A stretch of DNA of 64,000 bases from Belnapia arida (GTDB taxonomy: Bacteria; Pseudomonadota; Alphaproteobacteria; Acetobacterales; Acetobacteraceae), in assembly GCF_016773205.1 (NCBI RefSeq), contig NZ_JAETWB010000024.1, positions 1-64,000 of the forward strand, read 5' to 3'. The notes below the pieces were generated by a model. That model ran no database searches. It was not told where the DNA came from and worked only from the letters and a program-made list of their open reading frames with translations. The stretch's first letter is position 1. Each line of letters starts with the position of its first letter. The translations under genes and the position numbers were made by a program. Below are positions 26,914 to 36,753 of this stretch, in pieces.

Positions 26914-28164
26914 TCAGCCGGGGATGCGGACCGGCAGGTTGGTGATGCCGTGGACGAAGGCGGAGTAGGTGCGCTCCGCGGGACCTACCACCTCGATCCG
27001 CGGGAAGCGCTTCAGGATTTCCTCCCAGAGGATCTTGAGCTGCAATTCGGCGAGGCGGTTGCCGACGCAGCGGTGGATGCCGAAGCCGAAGGACAGGTGC
27101 CCGCGCGGCCGTGCCCGGTCGATGATGAAGCGGTCAGGCTGGTCGATCGCGGCTTCGTCGCGGTTGCCGCTGATGTACCACATGATGACCTTGTCGCCGG
27201 CGCGGATGGTCTTGCCGCCGACCTCGAAATCCGCCGTCGCGGTGCGGCGCATATGGGCGAGCGGCGTCTGATAGCGGATGATCTCCGGCACCATGGTCTC
27301 GATCAGCGCGGGGTTGGCGCGGAGCTTGTCGTATTCCGCCGGGTTCTCGTTGAGGAAGAGCACGCCGCCGCTGATCGAATTGCGCGTGGTGTCGTTGCCG
27401 CCGACGATCAGCAGGATCAGGTTGCCCATGAATTCGCGCGGCGTCATGTTCCGCGTCGCCTCGCCATGGGCGAGCATGGAGATGAGATCGGGGCGCGGAT
27501 CGGCATTCACCCGCTCGTTCCAGAGCTTCGTGAAGGCGCCGAGCATCTCGGCGAAGACGGCCTCGCGCTGCTCCTCGTTCTCGATCAGCCCGCCCGGCAT
27601 GGGCAGCGCCGTCGCGCAGTCCGACCAGTGGGAGAGCTTGCGCCGTTCCTCCTGCGGGAAGTCGAAGAGCGTCGCCAGCATGGAGACCGTCAGCTCGATG
27701 GAGACGCGGTCCACCCAGTTGAAGGTCTCGTTGCGCGGCAATCCTTCGAGGATGCGGATGGCGCGCTCGCGGATCATGTGCTCGAGCTTCGCCAGGTTGG
27801 CGGGGGCGACGATGGGCTGCACCACCTTCCGCTGCTCGTCATGCTGCGGCGGGTCCATGGCGATGAACATCGGCAGGCGCAGCGACTTGTCGCGGTCGCG
27901 GATGGTGATGCCGCCATGGAGGCTGTCGGAGGACAGCACCTTGTGCGCCAGCTCGCACTGCATGATCTCCTTGTAGGTGGAGACCGACCAGAAGGGGCCG
28001 AACATGCTCTCGGCCGTGTAGTGCACCGGCGCCTCGCGGCGCAGCCGGGCGAAATAGGGCTGCCAGGCATCGTCGCGGAAGATCGCCGGGTTGCTCGGGT
28101 CCAGCCGGTCGAGCGGCGTGGTCGCGGCGATGCTGGCGTGGTCGAGGTCGACGGGGGCGTTCAT
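26914..28164 (-). CDS. Cytochrome P450
   Basis: Soluble class I bacterial P450 of 416 residues. The heme-ligand loop is FGFGIHRCVGNRL with Cys366, the oxygen-activating I helix is LLIVGGNDTTRN, and the K-helix ExxR is in VPEIIRYQTPLAHMRRTA. The sequence type resembles bacterial CYPs acting on terpenes and alkyl-aromatics (for example linalool or terpineol hydroxylases), but the substrate is inference. It is the third gene of a reductase-ferredoxin-P450 unit and starts 26 bases after the ferredoxin stop. Confidence 0.93.
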   Translation of the reverse strand: MNAPVDLDHASIAATTPLDRLDPSNPAIFRDDAWQPYFARLRREAPVHYTAESMFGPFWSVSTYKEIMQCELAHKVLSSDSLHGGITIRDRDKSLRLPMFIAMDPPQHDEQRKVVQPIVAPANLAKLEHMIRERAIRILEGLPRNETFNWVDRVSIELTVSMLATLFDFPQEERRKLSHWSDCATALPMPGGLIENEEQREAVFAEMLGAFTKLWNERVNADPRPDLISMLAHGEATRNMTPREFMGNLILLIVGGNDTTRNSISGGVLFLNENPAEYDKLRANPALIETMVPEIIRYQTPLAHMRRTATADFEVGGKTIRAGDKVIMWYISGNRDEAAIDQPDRFIIDRARPRGHLSFGFGIHRCVGNRLAELQLKILWEEILKRFPRIEVVGPAERTYSAFVHGITNLPVRIPG

Positions 28165-28190
28165 GGCCGGCTCCTCTCTCTTTCTTCGTT

Positions 28191-28511
28191 CTAGTGCTGG
28201 GCCTCCGGCATGCGGACGACGAGGCCATCGAGTTCGGGCGACATGGCGATCTGGCAGGAGAGGCGGGAATTGGGCTCCGCCGTCGCGGCGAAGCTCAGCA
28301 TGCTCGCCTCCTGCTCGCCCGCCGTGCCGCATTTCGCCAGCCAGGCCTCGTCCACATAGACATGGCAGGTGGCGCAGGCGCATTCGCCGCCGCAATCGGC
28401 ATCGATGCCGGGGATGCCGTTGTCGATGGCGCCCTGCATCACCGACTTGCCGGCTTCCAGCTCGATCCGGTGCTCGGTGCCGTTGTGCTCGATATAGGTG
28501 ACCTGCGGCAT
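28191..28511 (-). CDS. [2Fe-2S] ferredoxin, adrenodoxin type
   Basis: Electron carrier of 106 residues. The cluster ligands are C-x5-C-x2-C in [19 protein letters not shown] and a fourth Cys in [15 protein letters not shown]. The short acidic helices are as in putidaredoxin and terpredoxin, which feed bacterial P450s. Located between the reductase and P450 genes on the same strand, so it should shuttle electrons between them. Confidence 0.94.
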   Translation of the reverse strand: MPQVTYIEHNGTEHRIELEAGKSVMQGAIDNGIPGIDADCGGECACATCHVYVDEAWLAKCGTAGEQEASMLSFAATAEPNSRLSCQIAMSPELDGLVVRMPEAQH

Positions 28512-28540
28512 GCGCGTCGTTTCTCCCTGCTACCCTGCCT

Positions 28541-29773
28541 TCAGATGGCAAGATCCTTGAGCGGCAGCGCGGCGTCGTGCAGCAGCTGGGGCGCCACCTG
28601 CCGCTGCTTCGAGACCAGGATGCGTCCCGCCATGAAATCGGCCGGCGCGTTCACCGCCTCCACTGCCAGCACGCGATGGTCGGCGGCGAGGTGGAAGACG
28701 GCGAAGCTGCCGCTCTCCGGCTCACCGCGGACAACCGCCTCGGCCGGATCGAAGGCGAGGCCGGCGATCTGCAGGCGGAGGTCGTACTGGTCCGACCAGA
28801 ACCAGGGCACCTCCGGCACCGGCGGCGGGCGGCCGCAGATGTCGGCAGCGGCCTGCTTCGCCTGCTCGATGGCGTTGGGGACGCTCTCCAGCCGGGCCTC
28901 GCGGCCGTAGAGCGGCAGCGGGCGGCGGGTGCAGTCGCCGATGGCGTGGATCAACGGGTCCGAGGTGCGGGCGGCGAGATCGACGGTGATGCCGCCGCCG
29001 GCCTCGAGGCCGCAGGCGGCGGCGAGGGCGTCGTTCGGAACGGCGCCGATGCCGACGAGGACCGCGTCGCAGGGAATGCGGCGGCCGTCGACGAGGCGGA
29101 CCGCGGCGGCGGCGCCGGCCTCGCCTTCGATCGTCTCCACGGCGGCTTCGAGCAGGAGCTCGACGCCCTCCGCCCGGTGGCGGGCTTCGAGGAAGCCGGA
29201 CAGGGCATGGCCGGCGACGCGGGCGAGGACGCGGGGCTCGCGCTCGATCACCACCGCCGAGGCGCCGAGGGCGCGGGCGGAGGCGGCGACCTCGAGGCCG
29301 ATATAGCCGCCGCCAATGATGGCGAGGCGCCGGCCGGGGCCGAGCACGCCGGCCAAGGCATCCGCATCGGCGGCGGTGCGGAGCGCCAGCACGCCGGAGA
29401 GTGCCTCGCCGGGCAGGCCGAGGCGGCGGGGCGAGGCGCCGGTCGCCAGGATCAGCCGGCTATAGGGGAGAGTGGTGCCATCGGAGAGGGCGAGGCGGCG
29501 GGCGGCGCGGTCGATCGCCGTCACCCGGGTGCCGAGCCGGGTGGCAATGCGATGCTGTGTGTAGAAGCGCTCGGGGCGGAGGGCGAGGTTGTCGGCGGTC
29601 GCCTCGCGCTTCAGCCAGGCCTTGGACAGGGGCGGGCGTTGGTAGGGCAGCAGGGCTTCCTCACCGATCAGGATGATCGGTCCCTTCCAGCCATATTGCC
29701 GCAGGAATGCCGCGGCCGAGCCGCCGGCATGGCCGGCCCCGGCGATGACGATCCCTGGCTCCTCCTCCTCCAC
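28541..29773 (-). CDS. Ferredoxin reductase, FAD/NAD(P)H-dependent
   Basis: Putidaredoxin-reductase-like flavoprotein of 410 residues. FAD loop GIVIAGAGHAGGSAAAFLRQYG at the start, NADH loop LAIIGGGYIGLEVAASAR near residue 150, the FAD-ribityl motif IHAIGDCTRRPLPLYG, and a C-terminal domain with WFWSDQYDLRLQIAGL. I chose GTG 29773, preceded by GGAGGAG; a longer frame from 29866 has no matching sequence. First gene of the class I P450 electron chain. A 199-base divergent region separates it from a response regulator gene. Confidence 0.9.
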   Translation of the reverse strand: MEEEEPGIVIAGAGHAGGSAAAFLRQYGWKGPIILIGEEALLPYQRPPLSKAWLKREATADNLALRPERFYTQHRIATRLGTRVTAIDRAARRLALSDGTTLPYSRLILATGASPRRLGLPGEALSGVLALRTAADADALAGVLGPGRRLAIIGGGYIGLEVAASARALGASAVVIEREPRVLARVAGHALSGFLEARHRAEGVELLLEAAVETIEGEAGAAAAVRLVDGRRIPCDAVLVGIGAVPNDALAAACGLEAGGGITVDLAARTSDPLIHAIGDCTRRPLPLYGREARLESVPNAIEQAKQAAADICGRPPPVPEVPWFWSDQYDLRLQIAGLAFDPAEAVVRGEPESGSFAVFHLAADHRVLAVEAVNAPADFMAGRILVSKQRQVAPQLLHDAALPLKDLAI

Positions 29774-29972
29774 CTTGCCTGCTCCTCCCGGCCCGGTTGG
29801 CCCGAGCATGGGCATGACGGGCCGGAAGGCGTCAAGGAAACCCTGCGGCAGCCCATGCGGGCGCATCCACCGTCACAAGCTCGTCATGACGCGGCGCCGG
29901 CGGGGAGGGCAATGCGTTCGCGTATCAATAGGTCTGGCCCTCGGCAGCAGGGCTCGAGTGTCGGGGAAGATC

Positions 29973-30338
29973 ATGAATGCGCGCCGGATATTGATCGTGG
30001 AGGACGACCCGATGGTCGCGCTCGATCTCGAGGAGATCGTTCTGAGCCTCGGGGAAGGGCACGCCCAGGTTGCGCTCGCCGCCTCGGTGCGCGAGGCCCA
30101 GCGCGCGCTCGCCGATACCTCCTTCGACGCCGCCCTGCTTGACATCGACGTGCTGGATGGCAAGACCTTCGACCTGGCCGAGGCGCTGCACGAGCGTGGG
30201 CTGCCCTTCGCCTTCATCTCCGGCTCCCGGCCGGAGGAACTGCCGCCCCGGCTGCGCTCGGTTCCGTTCGTCCCCAAGCCGTATGACCCTGTTGAGATCG
30301 AGGACACATTACGGGCGAAGCTCTCGCCACAGCAGTGA
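29973..30338 (+). CDS. Single-domain response regulator
   Basis: Receiver-only protein of 121 residues: acidic pair in ILIVEDDPMVALDLEE, phospho-acceptor Asp57 in ALLDIDVLDGK, Ser/Thr switch in AFISGS and Lys near residue 102 in VPKPYDP. The histidine kinase follows 46 bases downstream on the same strand, so this is probably its partner or a phosphate sink. Such lone receivers next to HWE kinases are frequent in alphaproteobacteria. Confidence 0.9.
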   Translation: MNARRILIVEDDPMVALDLEEIVLSLGEGHAQVALAASVREAQRALADTSFDAALLDIDVLDGKTFDLAEALHERGLPFAFISGSRPEELPPRLRSVPFVPKPYDPVEIEDTLRAKLSPQQ

Positions 30339-30384
30339 ATCAGTGCGAATTGGTACGGCTGAGATTTTTATCGGAAATGTGGCA

Positions 30385-32307
30385 ATGAACGCCTTTGAAG
30401 TCCGGGCGGACGAGGCCCAGCCTTACCGGTCGCAAGGCCAGGACTGGGACGAGGCCAGGCGGCTTTCTGCCCTCGACAGCTACAACGTCCTCGACACCCC
30501 GCCCGAGCGGGAGTTCGACGAGGTCGTGGAGCTGGCGGCGCAGCTCTGCGACGCGCCGATCGCGCTCGTCAGCCTGCTCGGCGAGGACCGGCAGTTCTTC
30601 AAGGCGGAGGTGGGGCTCGGGCTGCGGGAGACTCCGCGCGACGTTTCCATCTGTGCCCATGCCATCCTGCACCCGGGCCTCTTCGTCGTGCCCGACACCG
30701 CGACCGACCCGCGCTTCGCCGGCAACCCGCTGGTGACGGCGGCGCCGCATATCCGCTTCTATGCCGGCGCCCTGCTGGAGACGGAGGACGGGCTGCCGCT
30801 CGGCACGCTCTGCGTCATCGACCGGCGGCCGCGGCCGGAGGGGCTGGCGGCGCAGCAAGGCTTCGCCTTGCAGGTGCTGGCGCGGCAGGTGATGGCGCGG
30901 CTCGAGCTGCGGCGCGCGCTGGCCGCGCGCGAGGCGAGCGAGCGGCGGTTCCGCGTGCTGGCGGACGCGATGCCGCAGATGGTCTGGTCGACCAGGCCGG
31001 ACGGTTTGCACGACTACTACAACGCCCGCTGGTACGAGTTTACCGGCGTGCCCTTCGGCTCGACCGATGGCGCGGGCTGGAACGGCATGTTCCACGCGGA
31101 CGACCAGGCCCGCGCCTGGGAGCGCTGGCGCCATTCGCTGGAGACGGGCGAGCCCTACGAGATCGAGTACCGGCTGCGCCGCGCCGATGGCGCCTATCGC
31201 TGGACGCTCGGCCGCGCGATGCCGGTGCGCGATGCGCAGGGCAGGATCGAGCGCTGGTTCGGCACCTGCACCGATATCGAGGACATCAAGGCGACCGAGG
31301 AGAAGCTCCGCCTCAGCGAGGAGCGGCTGCGCCTGGCGCTGGGCGCGGCGGAGATGATCGGCACCTTCGTCTGGGACGTGCCGGCGGACCGCATCACCGC
31401 GGATGCGGGCTATGCGCGGATGTTCGGCCAGGATCCGGCGGCGATGGCGACCGGGGTGCCGATCGCCCTGCTGTTCGAGGCGGTGGAGCCGGCGGACCGG
31501 GACCGGGTGCGGCAGCAGATCGAGCAGGCGATGGCGACGGGCGACGCCTTCGAGGCCGAGTACCGGGTACACCCGCCCGGCGGCGAGACGCGCTGGGTGG
31601 TTGCGCGCGGCCGTTGCGCCCAGGATGCAGAGGGGCGGCCGGCCCGCTTCTCCGGCGCCGTGGTGGACATCACCGAGCGCAAGCGGGCCGAGGAGGGGCA
31701 GGAGCTTCTGGCGAAGGAGCTGTCGCATCGGATCAAGAACATCTTCACCGTGATCGGCGGGATGGTCTCGCTCTCCGCCTCCGGCGCCTCGGCCGAGGTG
31801 AAGGGCTTCGCCGCCACCCTCCGCCGCCGTCTGCAGGCCCTGGCGCGGGCGCATGACTATGTGCGGCCGCATAACGGCGAGGCGCAGCCGGCCGAGGGCG
31901 GGACGACGTTGAGGGGGCTGCTCGCCACCCTGCTCGCGCCCTATGGGGCGGAGGAGGCGGGACGGATGCAGCTTGGCGGCGACGACGTGCCGGTCGGGGT
32001 GAAGGCGGCGACCTCCCTGGCGCTGATCCTGCACGAGCTGGCGACCAATGCGGCGAAGTACGGCGCGCTGTCGCGGCCGGAAGGCGGCGTCGCCATCACC
32101 GGGGAGCGGCTCGGCGAGCGCTTCGGCCTCACCTGGCAGGAGCGCGGCGGGCCGGAGGTGGAGGGGCCGCCGGAGCGGCGCGGCTTCGGCACCATCCTGG
32201 CGGAGCGGGGCGCCATCACCCAGCTCGGCGGCACCATCCGGCAGGACTGGGCGCGGGAGGGGCTGACCCTGCGCCTGGAGGTGCCGCTGGCGCGGCTCGC
32301 CTACTGA
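30385..32307 (+). CDS. GAF-PAS-PAS HWE-family sensor histidine kinase
   Basis: Soluble sensor kinase of 640 residues. A GAF domain spans about residues 20-180 (RRLSALDSYNVLDTPPEREFD is its usual lead-in), followed by two PAS domains with PAC motifs (about 190-310 and 315-435). The kinase module is of the HWE type: phospho-acceptor His in KELSHRIKNIFTVIGG near residue 448 and the N-box ALILHELATNAAKYGALS near 550. No transmembrane segment, so it senses an internal signal such as redox, light or a small ligand. Known HWE kinases include general-stress regulators; no phyR is in this window. Confidence 0.93.
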   Translation: MNAFEVRADEAQPYRSQGQDWDEARRLSALDSYNVLDTPPEREFDEVVELAAQLCDAPIALVSLLGEDRQFFKAEVGLGLRETPRDVSICAHAILHPGLFVVPDTATDPRFAGNPLVTAAPHIRFYAGALLETEDGLPLGTLCVIDRRPRPEGLAAQQGFALQVLARQVMARLELRRALAAREASERRFRVLADAMPQMVWSTRPDGLHDYYNARWYEFTGVPFGSTDGAGWNGMFHADDQARAWERWRHSLETGEPYEIEYRLRRADGAYRWTLGRAMPVRDAQGRIERWFGTCTDIEDIKATEEKLRLSEERLRLALGAAEMIGTFVWDVPADRITADAGYARMFGQDPAAMATGVPIALLFEAVEPADRDRVRQQIEQAMATGDAFEAEYRVHPPGGETRWVVARGRCAQDAEGRPARFSGAVVDITERKRAEEGQELLAKELSHRIKNIFTVIGGMVSLSASGASAEVKGFAATLRRRLQALARAHDYVRPHNGEAQPAEGGTTLRGLLATLLAPYGAEEAGRMQLGGDDVPVGVKAATSLALILHELATNAAKYGALSRPEGGVAITGERLGERFGLTWQERGGPEVEGPPERRGFGTILAERGAITQLGGTIRQDWAREGLTLRLEVPLARLAY

Positions 32308-32311
32308 AGCC

Positions 32312-35300
32312 TCAGCCGGGCAGCCGCGGCTTGCGGCGCTGCTGGCGCGTCATCTGCCGCAGGATGGAGCGGCGCGGGCCGACGATGCGGCGGATCACCA
32401 TGTAGAAGACGGGGGTGAAGAGCAGGCCGAAGGCCGTCACCCCGATCATCCCGAAGAAGACCGCGGAGCCGACCGCGCGCCGCATCTCCGACCCCGCCCC
32501 GCTGGCGATGACGAGGGGCAGCACGCCGAGGATGAAGGCGAGCGAGGTCATCAGGATGGCGCGGAGGCGAAGCCGGCAGGCCTCGACAACCGCCTCGATC
32601 GGGGTGACGCCCTCATCCTCGCGCTGCTGGGCGAATTCGACGATGAGGATGGCGTTCTTCGCCGCCAGCCCGACCAGCACGACGAAGCCGATCTGGGTCA
32701 GGATGTTGACGTCCTGCCCGAGCATGCGGACGCCGAGCGTCGAGGTCAGCAGGCACATCGGCACGATGAGGATGACGGCGAAGGGCAGGCTCCAGGAGCC
32801 GTACTGCGCCGCCAGCACGAGGTAGACGAAAAGCACGCAGAGCGGGAAGACCAGCAGCCCGGCATTGCCGCTCTGCGTCTGCTCGTAGGAGAGGTCGGTC
32901 CAGTCGAAGCCGATGCCGTCCGGCAGGGTACGCCGCGCCAGGCGATCGATGGCGGCGATGGCGGCGGCGGAGCCGGTGCCGGGCAGGATCTCGCCGGCCA
33001 CCTCGGCGGAGGGATAGAGGTTGTAGCGCGGCACGCGCTGCGGGCCTGTGATGTCGCGGAGCGTCATCACATTGGCCAGCGGGACCATCTGGCCGTCGCT
33101 GTTGCGGGTGAAGAGGCGGGAGAGGTCGCGCGGCTCGCGGCGGTATTCCGGCGAGGCCTGGGCGACGACGCGCCAGTTGCGGCCATAGGCGGTGAAGTCG
33201 TTCACGTAGGAGGAGCCGAGCAGCGTCTCGATGCTCTGGCTGAGGCGTGCGACGGGCACGCCGAGCATCTCGATCTTGCTGCGGTCGATATCGACGGCGA
33301 TCAGCGGCGCGTCGATGCGGAAGGGGGTGTAGACCCCACCGAGGCCGGGGACGCGGCGCAGGGCGGCGACGAAATCCTCGGCCGCGGCGGCGAGGATGGC
33401 GGTGCCGCGGCCGGTGCGGTCCTCGAGGCGCAGCGCGAAGCCGGCGCCGCTGCCGAGGCCGGGCACGGAAGGCGGCGGGATGACGAGCACGGTCGCCTCG
33501 TCCAGCACGGCGAGGCGGCGGCGCAGCTCTCGCAGGATGCTGACCGAGGTGATGCCGTGCGGCAGGCGCTCGTCCCAAGGGACGAAGACGGGGGTGAGCG
33601 TCCCCTGGTTGCTGCCGGCGGTGTTGGTGGCGCCGGAAATGCCGGCGAGGGCGGAGACGCTGGCGATGCCGGGGATGTCGCGGACGATGGCGGCGGCTCG
33701 CTCGACGACCGCGGTGGTGCGGGCGAGCGAGGCGCCGCCCGGCAGCTCGATGGAGACGACGGCATAGCCGCGGTCCTGCGCCGGGACGAAGCCCTGCGGC
33801 GCCGTCACCAGCAGGAATCCCGCCCCGCCGATCAGCAGTGCGTAGAGCGCCAGCATCGGCCCAGTGCGCTGGACGAGGCGGCGGGTCAGCCCGCCATAGG
33901 CATCAGCCAGGCGGTCGAAGCCGCGGTTGAAGCCGTCGAGCAGGGCGGTGACAAGGCGACGCAAGGGGCTGGGCCGGAGGATTGTCTTCGGCGCGTGGTG
34001 GCGGAGGATCAGCGAGGCAAGGGCCGGGCTGAGGGTGAGGGAGCAGAAGCAGGAAAGCGCCGTCGCCACCGAGATGGTGATGGCGAACTGCCGGAAGAAG
34101 CGGCCGGTGATGCCGTCGAGGAAGGTGGTCGGGACGAAGACGGCGCAGAGCACCAGGGCGATGGAGATCAGCGCGCCGCCGACCTCCATCATGGTGCGCT
34201 CCGCCGCCGCCGCGGCCGAGGGCTCCTCGGCCAGGTGGCGCTCGACATTCTCGACGACGACGATGGCATCGTCCACCACGATGCCGACCGCCAGCACCAG
34301 GCCGAACAGAGTCAGCACGTTGAGGGTGAAGCCGAGCACGATCATCACGCCGAAGGTGCCGATCAGCGAGACCGGGATGGCGAGGATCGGGATCATCGCC
34401 GCCCGCCAATTCTGCAGGAAGAGCAGCACCACGAGCACGACGAGGACGACCGCCTCGCCGATGGTCTGCGCCAGCTCGTGCACGCTCTCGGCGACGAAGC
34501 GCGTCGGGTCGTAGGCGATCTCGGCCTTGATGCCGGCCGGGAAGTTCTGGGTGATGGCGTCCAGCCGCTCGCGGATCAGCCGCGCCGTGTCGAGCGAGTT
34601 GGAGCCGGGGCGCTGGGTGACGGCGAGCGCCACGGCGGGGCGGCCCTGAAGGGTGCTGCCGGTGGTGTAGGAGGCGGCGCCGATCTCGACATGGCCGATG
34701 TCGTGCAGCCGCAGCAGCCGGCCGCCGGCGCCGGCGCGGACGACGATGTGCTCGAACTCCGCCGGGTCGGCGAGCCGGCCACGGAAGGTGAGGTTGGGCT
34801 GGAAGGCCTGTCCGGTGACGGGCGGCTCGGCGATCTGGCCGCCGGCGATCTCGGCGTTCTGCGCCTGGATGGCGGCGATCACGTCCTCGGCGGTGATGTT
34901 GTTGGCCATCATCCGCCCGGGGTCGAGCCAGACGCGCATGGCGTAGTCGCGTGCGCCCTGCATGTCGATGTCGCCGATGCCGTCGATGCGCAGCAGCTCG
35001 TCGCGCACCTGGCGCAGGGCGAAATTCGAGACGTAGAGCTGGTCGTAGGATCCGTCCGGCGAGGTGACGAAGATGATCATCAACCGGTCGGTGGCGATCT
35101 TCCGGGTGGTGACGCCCCAGCGGCGCACTTCCTCCGGCAGGCGGGGCAGGGCGGTGGAGACGGCACCCTGGACGAGGATCTGCGCCCGGTCCGGGTCGGT
35201 GCCGAGGCGGAAGGTGACGGTGAGCGTCATCCGCCCGTCGGCCGTCGATTGCGAGGACATGTAGAGCATGCCCTCGGTGCCGTTCACCTCCTGCTCGATC

Positions 35301-35500
35301 GGCGTCGCCACGGTATCGGCCACCACCTGGGCGGAGGCGCCGGGGTAGTTGGTGGCGACGACGACGGTGGGCGGCGCGACATCTGGATATTCGGAGATCG
35401 GCAGCGAGAGCATCGACAGGCCGCCGACGATAAGCAGCACCAGCGAGAGGACGCAGGCGAGGACCGGCTGGCGGACCGAGATGACGCCGATATTGCTCAT
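32312..35500 (-). CDS. RND multidrug efflux permease (HAE1 type)
   Basis: Inner-membrane proton/drug antiporter of 1062 residues. Typical start GVISVRQPVLACVLSLVLLIVGG, twelve predicted helices with the two large periplasmic loops, and the proton-relay Asp region GLVLAVGIVVDDAIVVVENVER. The C-terminus is Arg-rich. Its ATG overlaps the stop of the adaptor gene (ATGA). No outer-membrane factor and no TetR/MarR regulator is adjacent, so a TolC-type channel must come from elsewhere. Substrates unknown. Confidence 0.95.
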   Translation of the reverse strand: MSNIGVISVRQPVLACVLSLVLLIVGGLSMLSLPISEYPDVAPPTVVVATNYPGASAQVVADTVATPIEQEVNGTEGMLYMSSQSTADGRMTLTVTFRLGTDPDRAQILVQGAVSTALPRLPEEVRRWGVTTRKIATDRLMIIFVTSPDGSYDQLYVSNFALRQVRDELLRIDGIGDIDMQGARDYAMRVWLDPGRMMANNITAEDVIAAIQAQNAEIAGGQIAEPPVTGQAFQPNLTFRGRLADPAEFEHIVVRAGAGGRLLRLHDIGHVEIGAASYTTGSTLQGRPAVALAVTQRPGSNSLDTARLIRERLDAITQNFPAGIKAEIAYDPTRFVAESVHELAQTIGEAVVLVVLVVLLFLQNWRAAMIPILAIPVSLIGTFGVMIVLGFTLNVLTLFGLVLAVGIVVDDAIVVVENVERHLAEEPSAAAAAERTMMEVGGALISIALVLCAVFVPTTFLDGITGRFFRQFAITISVATALSCFCSLTLSPALASLILRHHAPKTILRPSPLRRLVTALLDGFNRGFDRLADAYGGLTRRLVQRTGPMLALYALLIGGAGFLLVTAPQGFVPAQDRGYAVVSIELPGGASLARTTAVVERAAAIVRDIPGIASVSALAGISGATNTAGSNQGTLTPVFVPWDERLPHGITSVSILRELRRRLAVLDEATVLVIPPPSVPGLGSGAGFALRLEDRTGRGTAILAAAAEDFVAALRRVPGLGGVYTPFRIDAPLIAVDIDRSKIEMLGVPVARLSQSIETLLGSSYVNDFTAYGRNWRVVAQASPEYRREPRDLSRLFTRNSDGQMVPLANVMTLRDITGPQRVPRYNLYPSAEVAGEILPGTGSAAAIAAIDRLARRTLPDGIGFDWTDLSYEQTQSGNAGLLVFPLCVLFVYLVLAAQYGSWSLPFAVILIVPMCLLTSTLGVRMLGQDVNILTQIGFVVLVGLAAKNAILIVEFAQQREDEGVTPIEAVVEACRLRLRAILMTSLAFILGVLPLVIASGAGSEMRRAVGSAVFFGMIGVTAFGLLFTPVFYMVIRRIVGPRRSILRQMTRQQRRKPRLPG

Positions 35501-36714
35501 GGGCGCGGCGCCATCGGCGGGCCGATTTCCGATCTGGCCTGGGCCGGGGCGGGGCGGATGGGGGCCACCTGCTGGCCGGCGCGGGCACGGGTGAGGCCGG
35601 TCACGGCGACTTCCTCGTCGCCCTGGAGGCCGCTGCGGATGACGCGGAGCCCGTCATGCAGGGGGCCCAGCTCCACCTGGCGCATCTGCAGGGTGTTGTC
35701 CTGGGCGAGGACATAGACCACGCGGCGCGACTGGTCCGTGGTGACGGCGGCGTCGGGGACCAGCAGCGCCTGGTAGGGCGCGGAGGCCACAAGCCGGATG
35801 CGGGCGAAGACGCCGGGCAGCAGCAGGTCGCGCGGATTGGCGAAGCGGGCGCGGAGGCGGACGGTGCCGGTGCTGGCATCCGCCTCGTTGTCGACGAAGA
35901 CGACCCGGCCGGTGCGGGGGAAGCCGGTCTCGTCGGCCAGCGCCAGCTGCACCGGGTTCGTCATGTCGCGCGAGGAGGGGCGGCCGCCGCTTTCGGCGAG
36001 GCGGGCGTAGCGCAGCGCCGCGGCCTGGTCGATGTCGAAGCTGACATCGATAGGGTCCATGGTGACGATGACGGCCAGCAGGGTGGCGCCGCTACCCTCG
36101 CCGCCGGCGACCAGGTTGCCCGGGCTGACCAGGTGGCGGCCGATGCGGCCGGAGATCGGGGCGCGGAGCTCGGTGAATTCCAGGTCGAGCTTGGCGCGCT
36201 GGAGGGCCGCATCGGCCTGGGTGACGGCGGCGCGGGCGGCTTCCAGCGCCTGGGCGCGCTGGTCGAGGCTGGCCTCGGAGCCGGCGCGGTACTGCAGCAG
36301 GTTGCCGGCGCGGGTGAACTCCCGCTCGCCGAGGACAAGCTGGGAGCGGGCGGCGGCGAGGCGCGCCTCGGCATCGGTGATGGCCGTCTCGAAGGGGCGG
36401 CGGTCGATGCGGAAGAGCGGGTCGCCGCGGCGGACCACCTGGCCGTCGGTGAAGGCGATGCTGTCGAGATAGCCGCTGACCCGGGCGCGCAGCTCGACCC
36501 GCTCGACGGGGACGAGGCGGCCGGTGAACTCGTCCCAGTCGGTGACCTCGCGCCGCATCGGGGGCATGACGGAGACGGTGGGCGGGGTGTCGGCCGCGGT
36601 CGGCTCCTCCTCATGGCTGTCGCAGCCAGCGAGGAGGGCAAGGGCCAACAGGGCGTGCGTCAGCCGCGCCCAACGGCGCGCCAAGGGTCGGGCGTCGCGG
36701 TCTCCACTCGTCAT
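35497..36714 (-). CDS. RND periplasmic adaptor lipoprotein
   Basis: Membrane-fusion protein of 405 residues linking the RND permease to an outer-membrane channel. A lipoprotein signal ends at LALLAGCDS (lipobox Cys near residue 31). Then come the lipoyl halves (LRARVSGYLDSIAFTDGQVVRRGDPLFRID and the symmetric RAPISGRIGRHLVSPGNLV, quoted in part), an Ala/Arg-rich coiled coil and beta-barrel domains. ATG 36714 with GGAGG upstream is preferred over 36744. It is 39 bases after the hydrolase gene, so possibly cotranscribed with it. Confidence 0.93.
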   Translation of the reverse strand: MTSGDRDARPLARRWARLTHALLALALLAGCDSHEEEPTAADTPPTVSVMPPMRREVTDWDEFTGRLVPVERVELRARVSGYLDSIAFTDGQVVRRGDPLFRIDRRPFETAITDAEARLAAARSQLVLGEREFTRAGNLLQYRAGSEASLDQRAQALEAARAAVTQADAALQRAKLDLEFTELRAPISGRIGRHLVSPGNLVAGGEGSGATLLAVIVTMDPIDVSFDIDQAAALRYARLAESGGRPSSRDMTNPVQLALADETGFPRTGRVVFVDNEADASTGTVRLRARFANPRDLLLPGVFARIRLVASAPYQALLVPDAAVTTDQSRRVVYVLAQDNTLQMRQVELGPLHDGLRVIRSGLQGDEEVAVTGLTRARAGQQVAPIRPAPAQARSEIGPPMAPRP

Positions 36715-36753
36715 TCTGGCCTCCGGCGGGAGGAGAATAAGCACGGAACCGGT

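Noticed and set aside
32312-36714. Complete tripartite efflux operon
   Set aside because: Only adaptor and permease are present; no outer-membrane factor follows or precedes.
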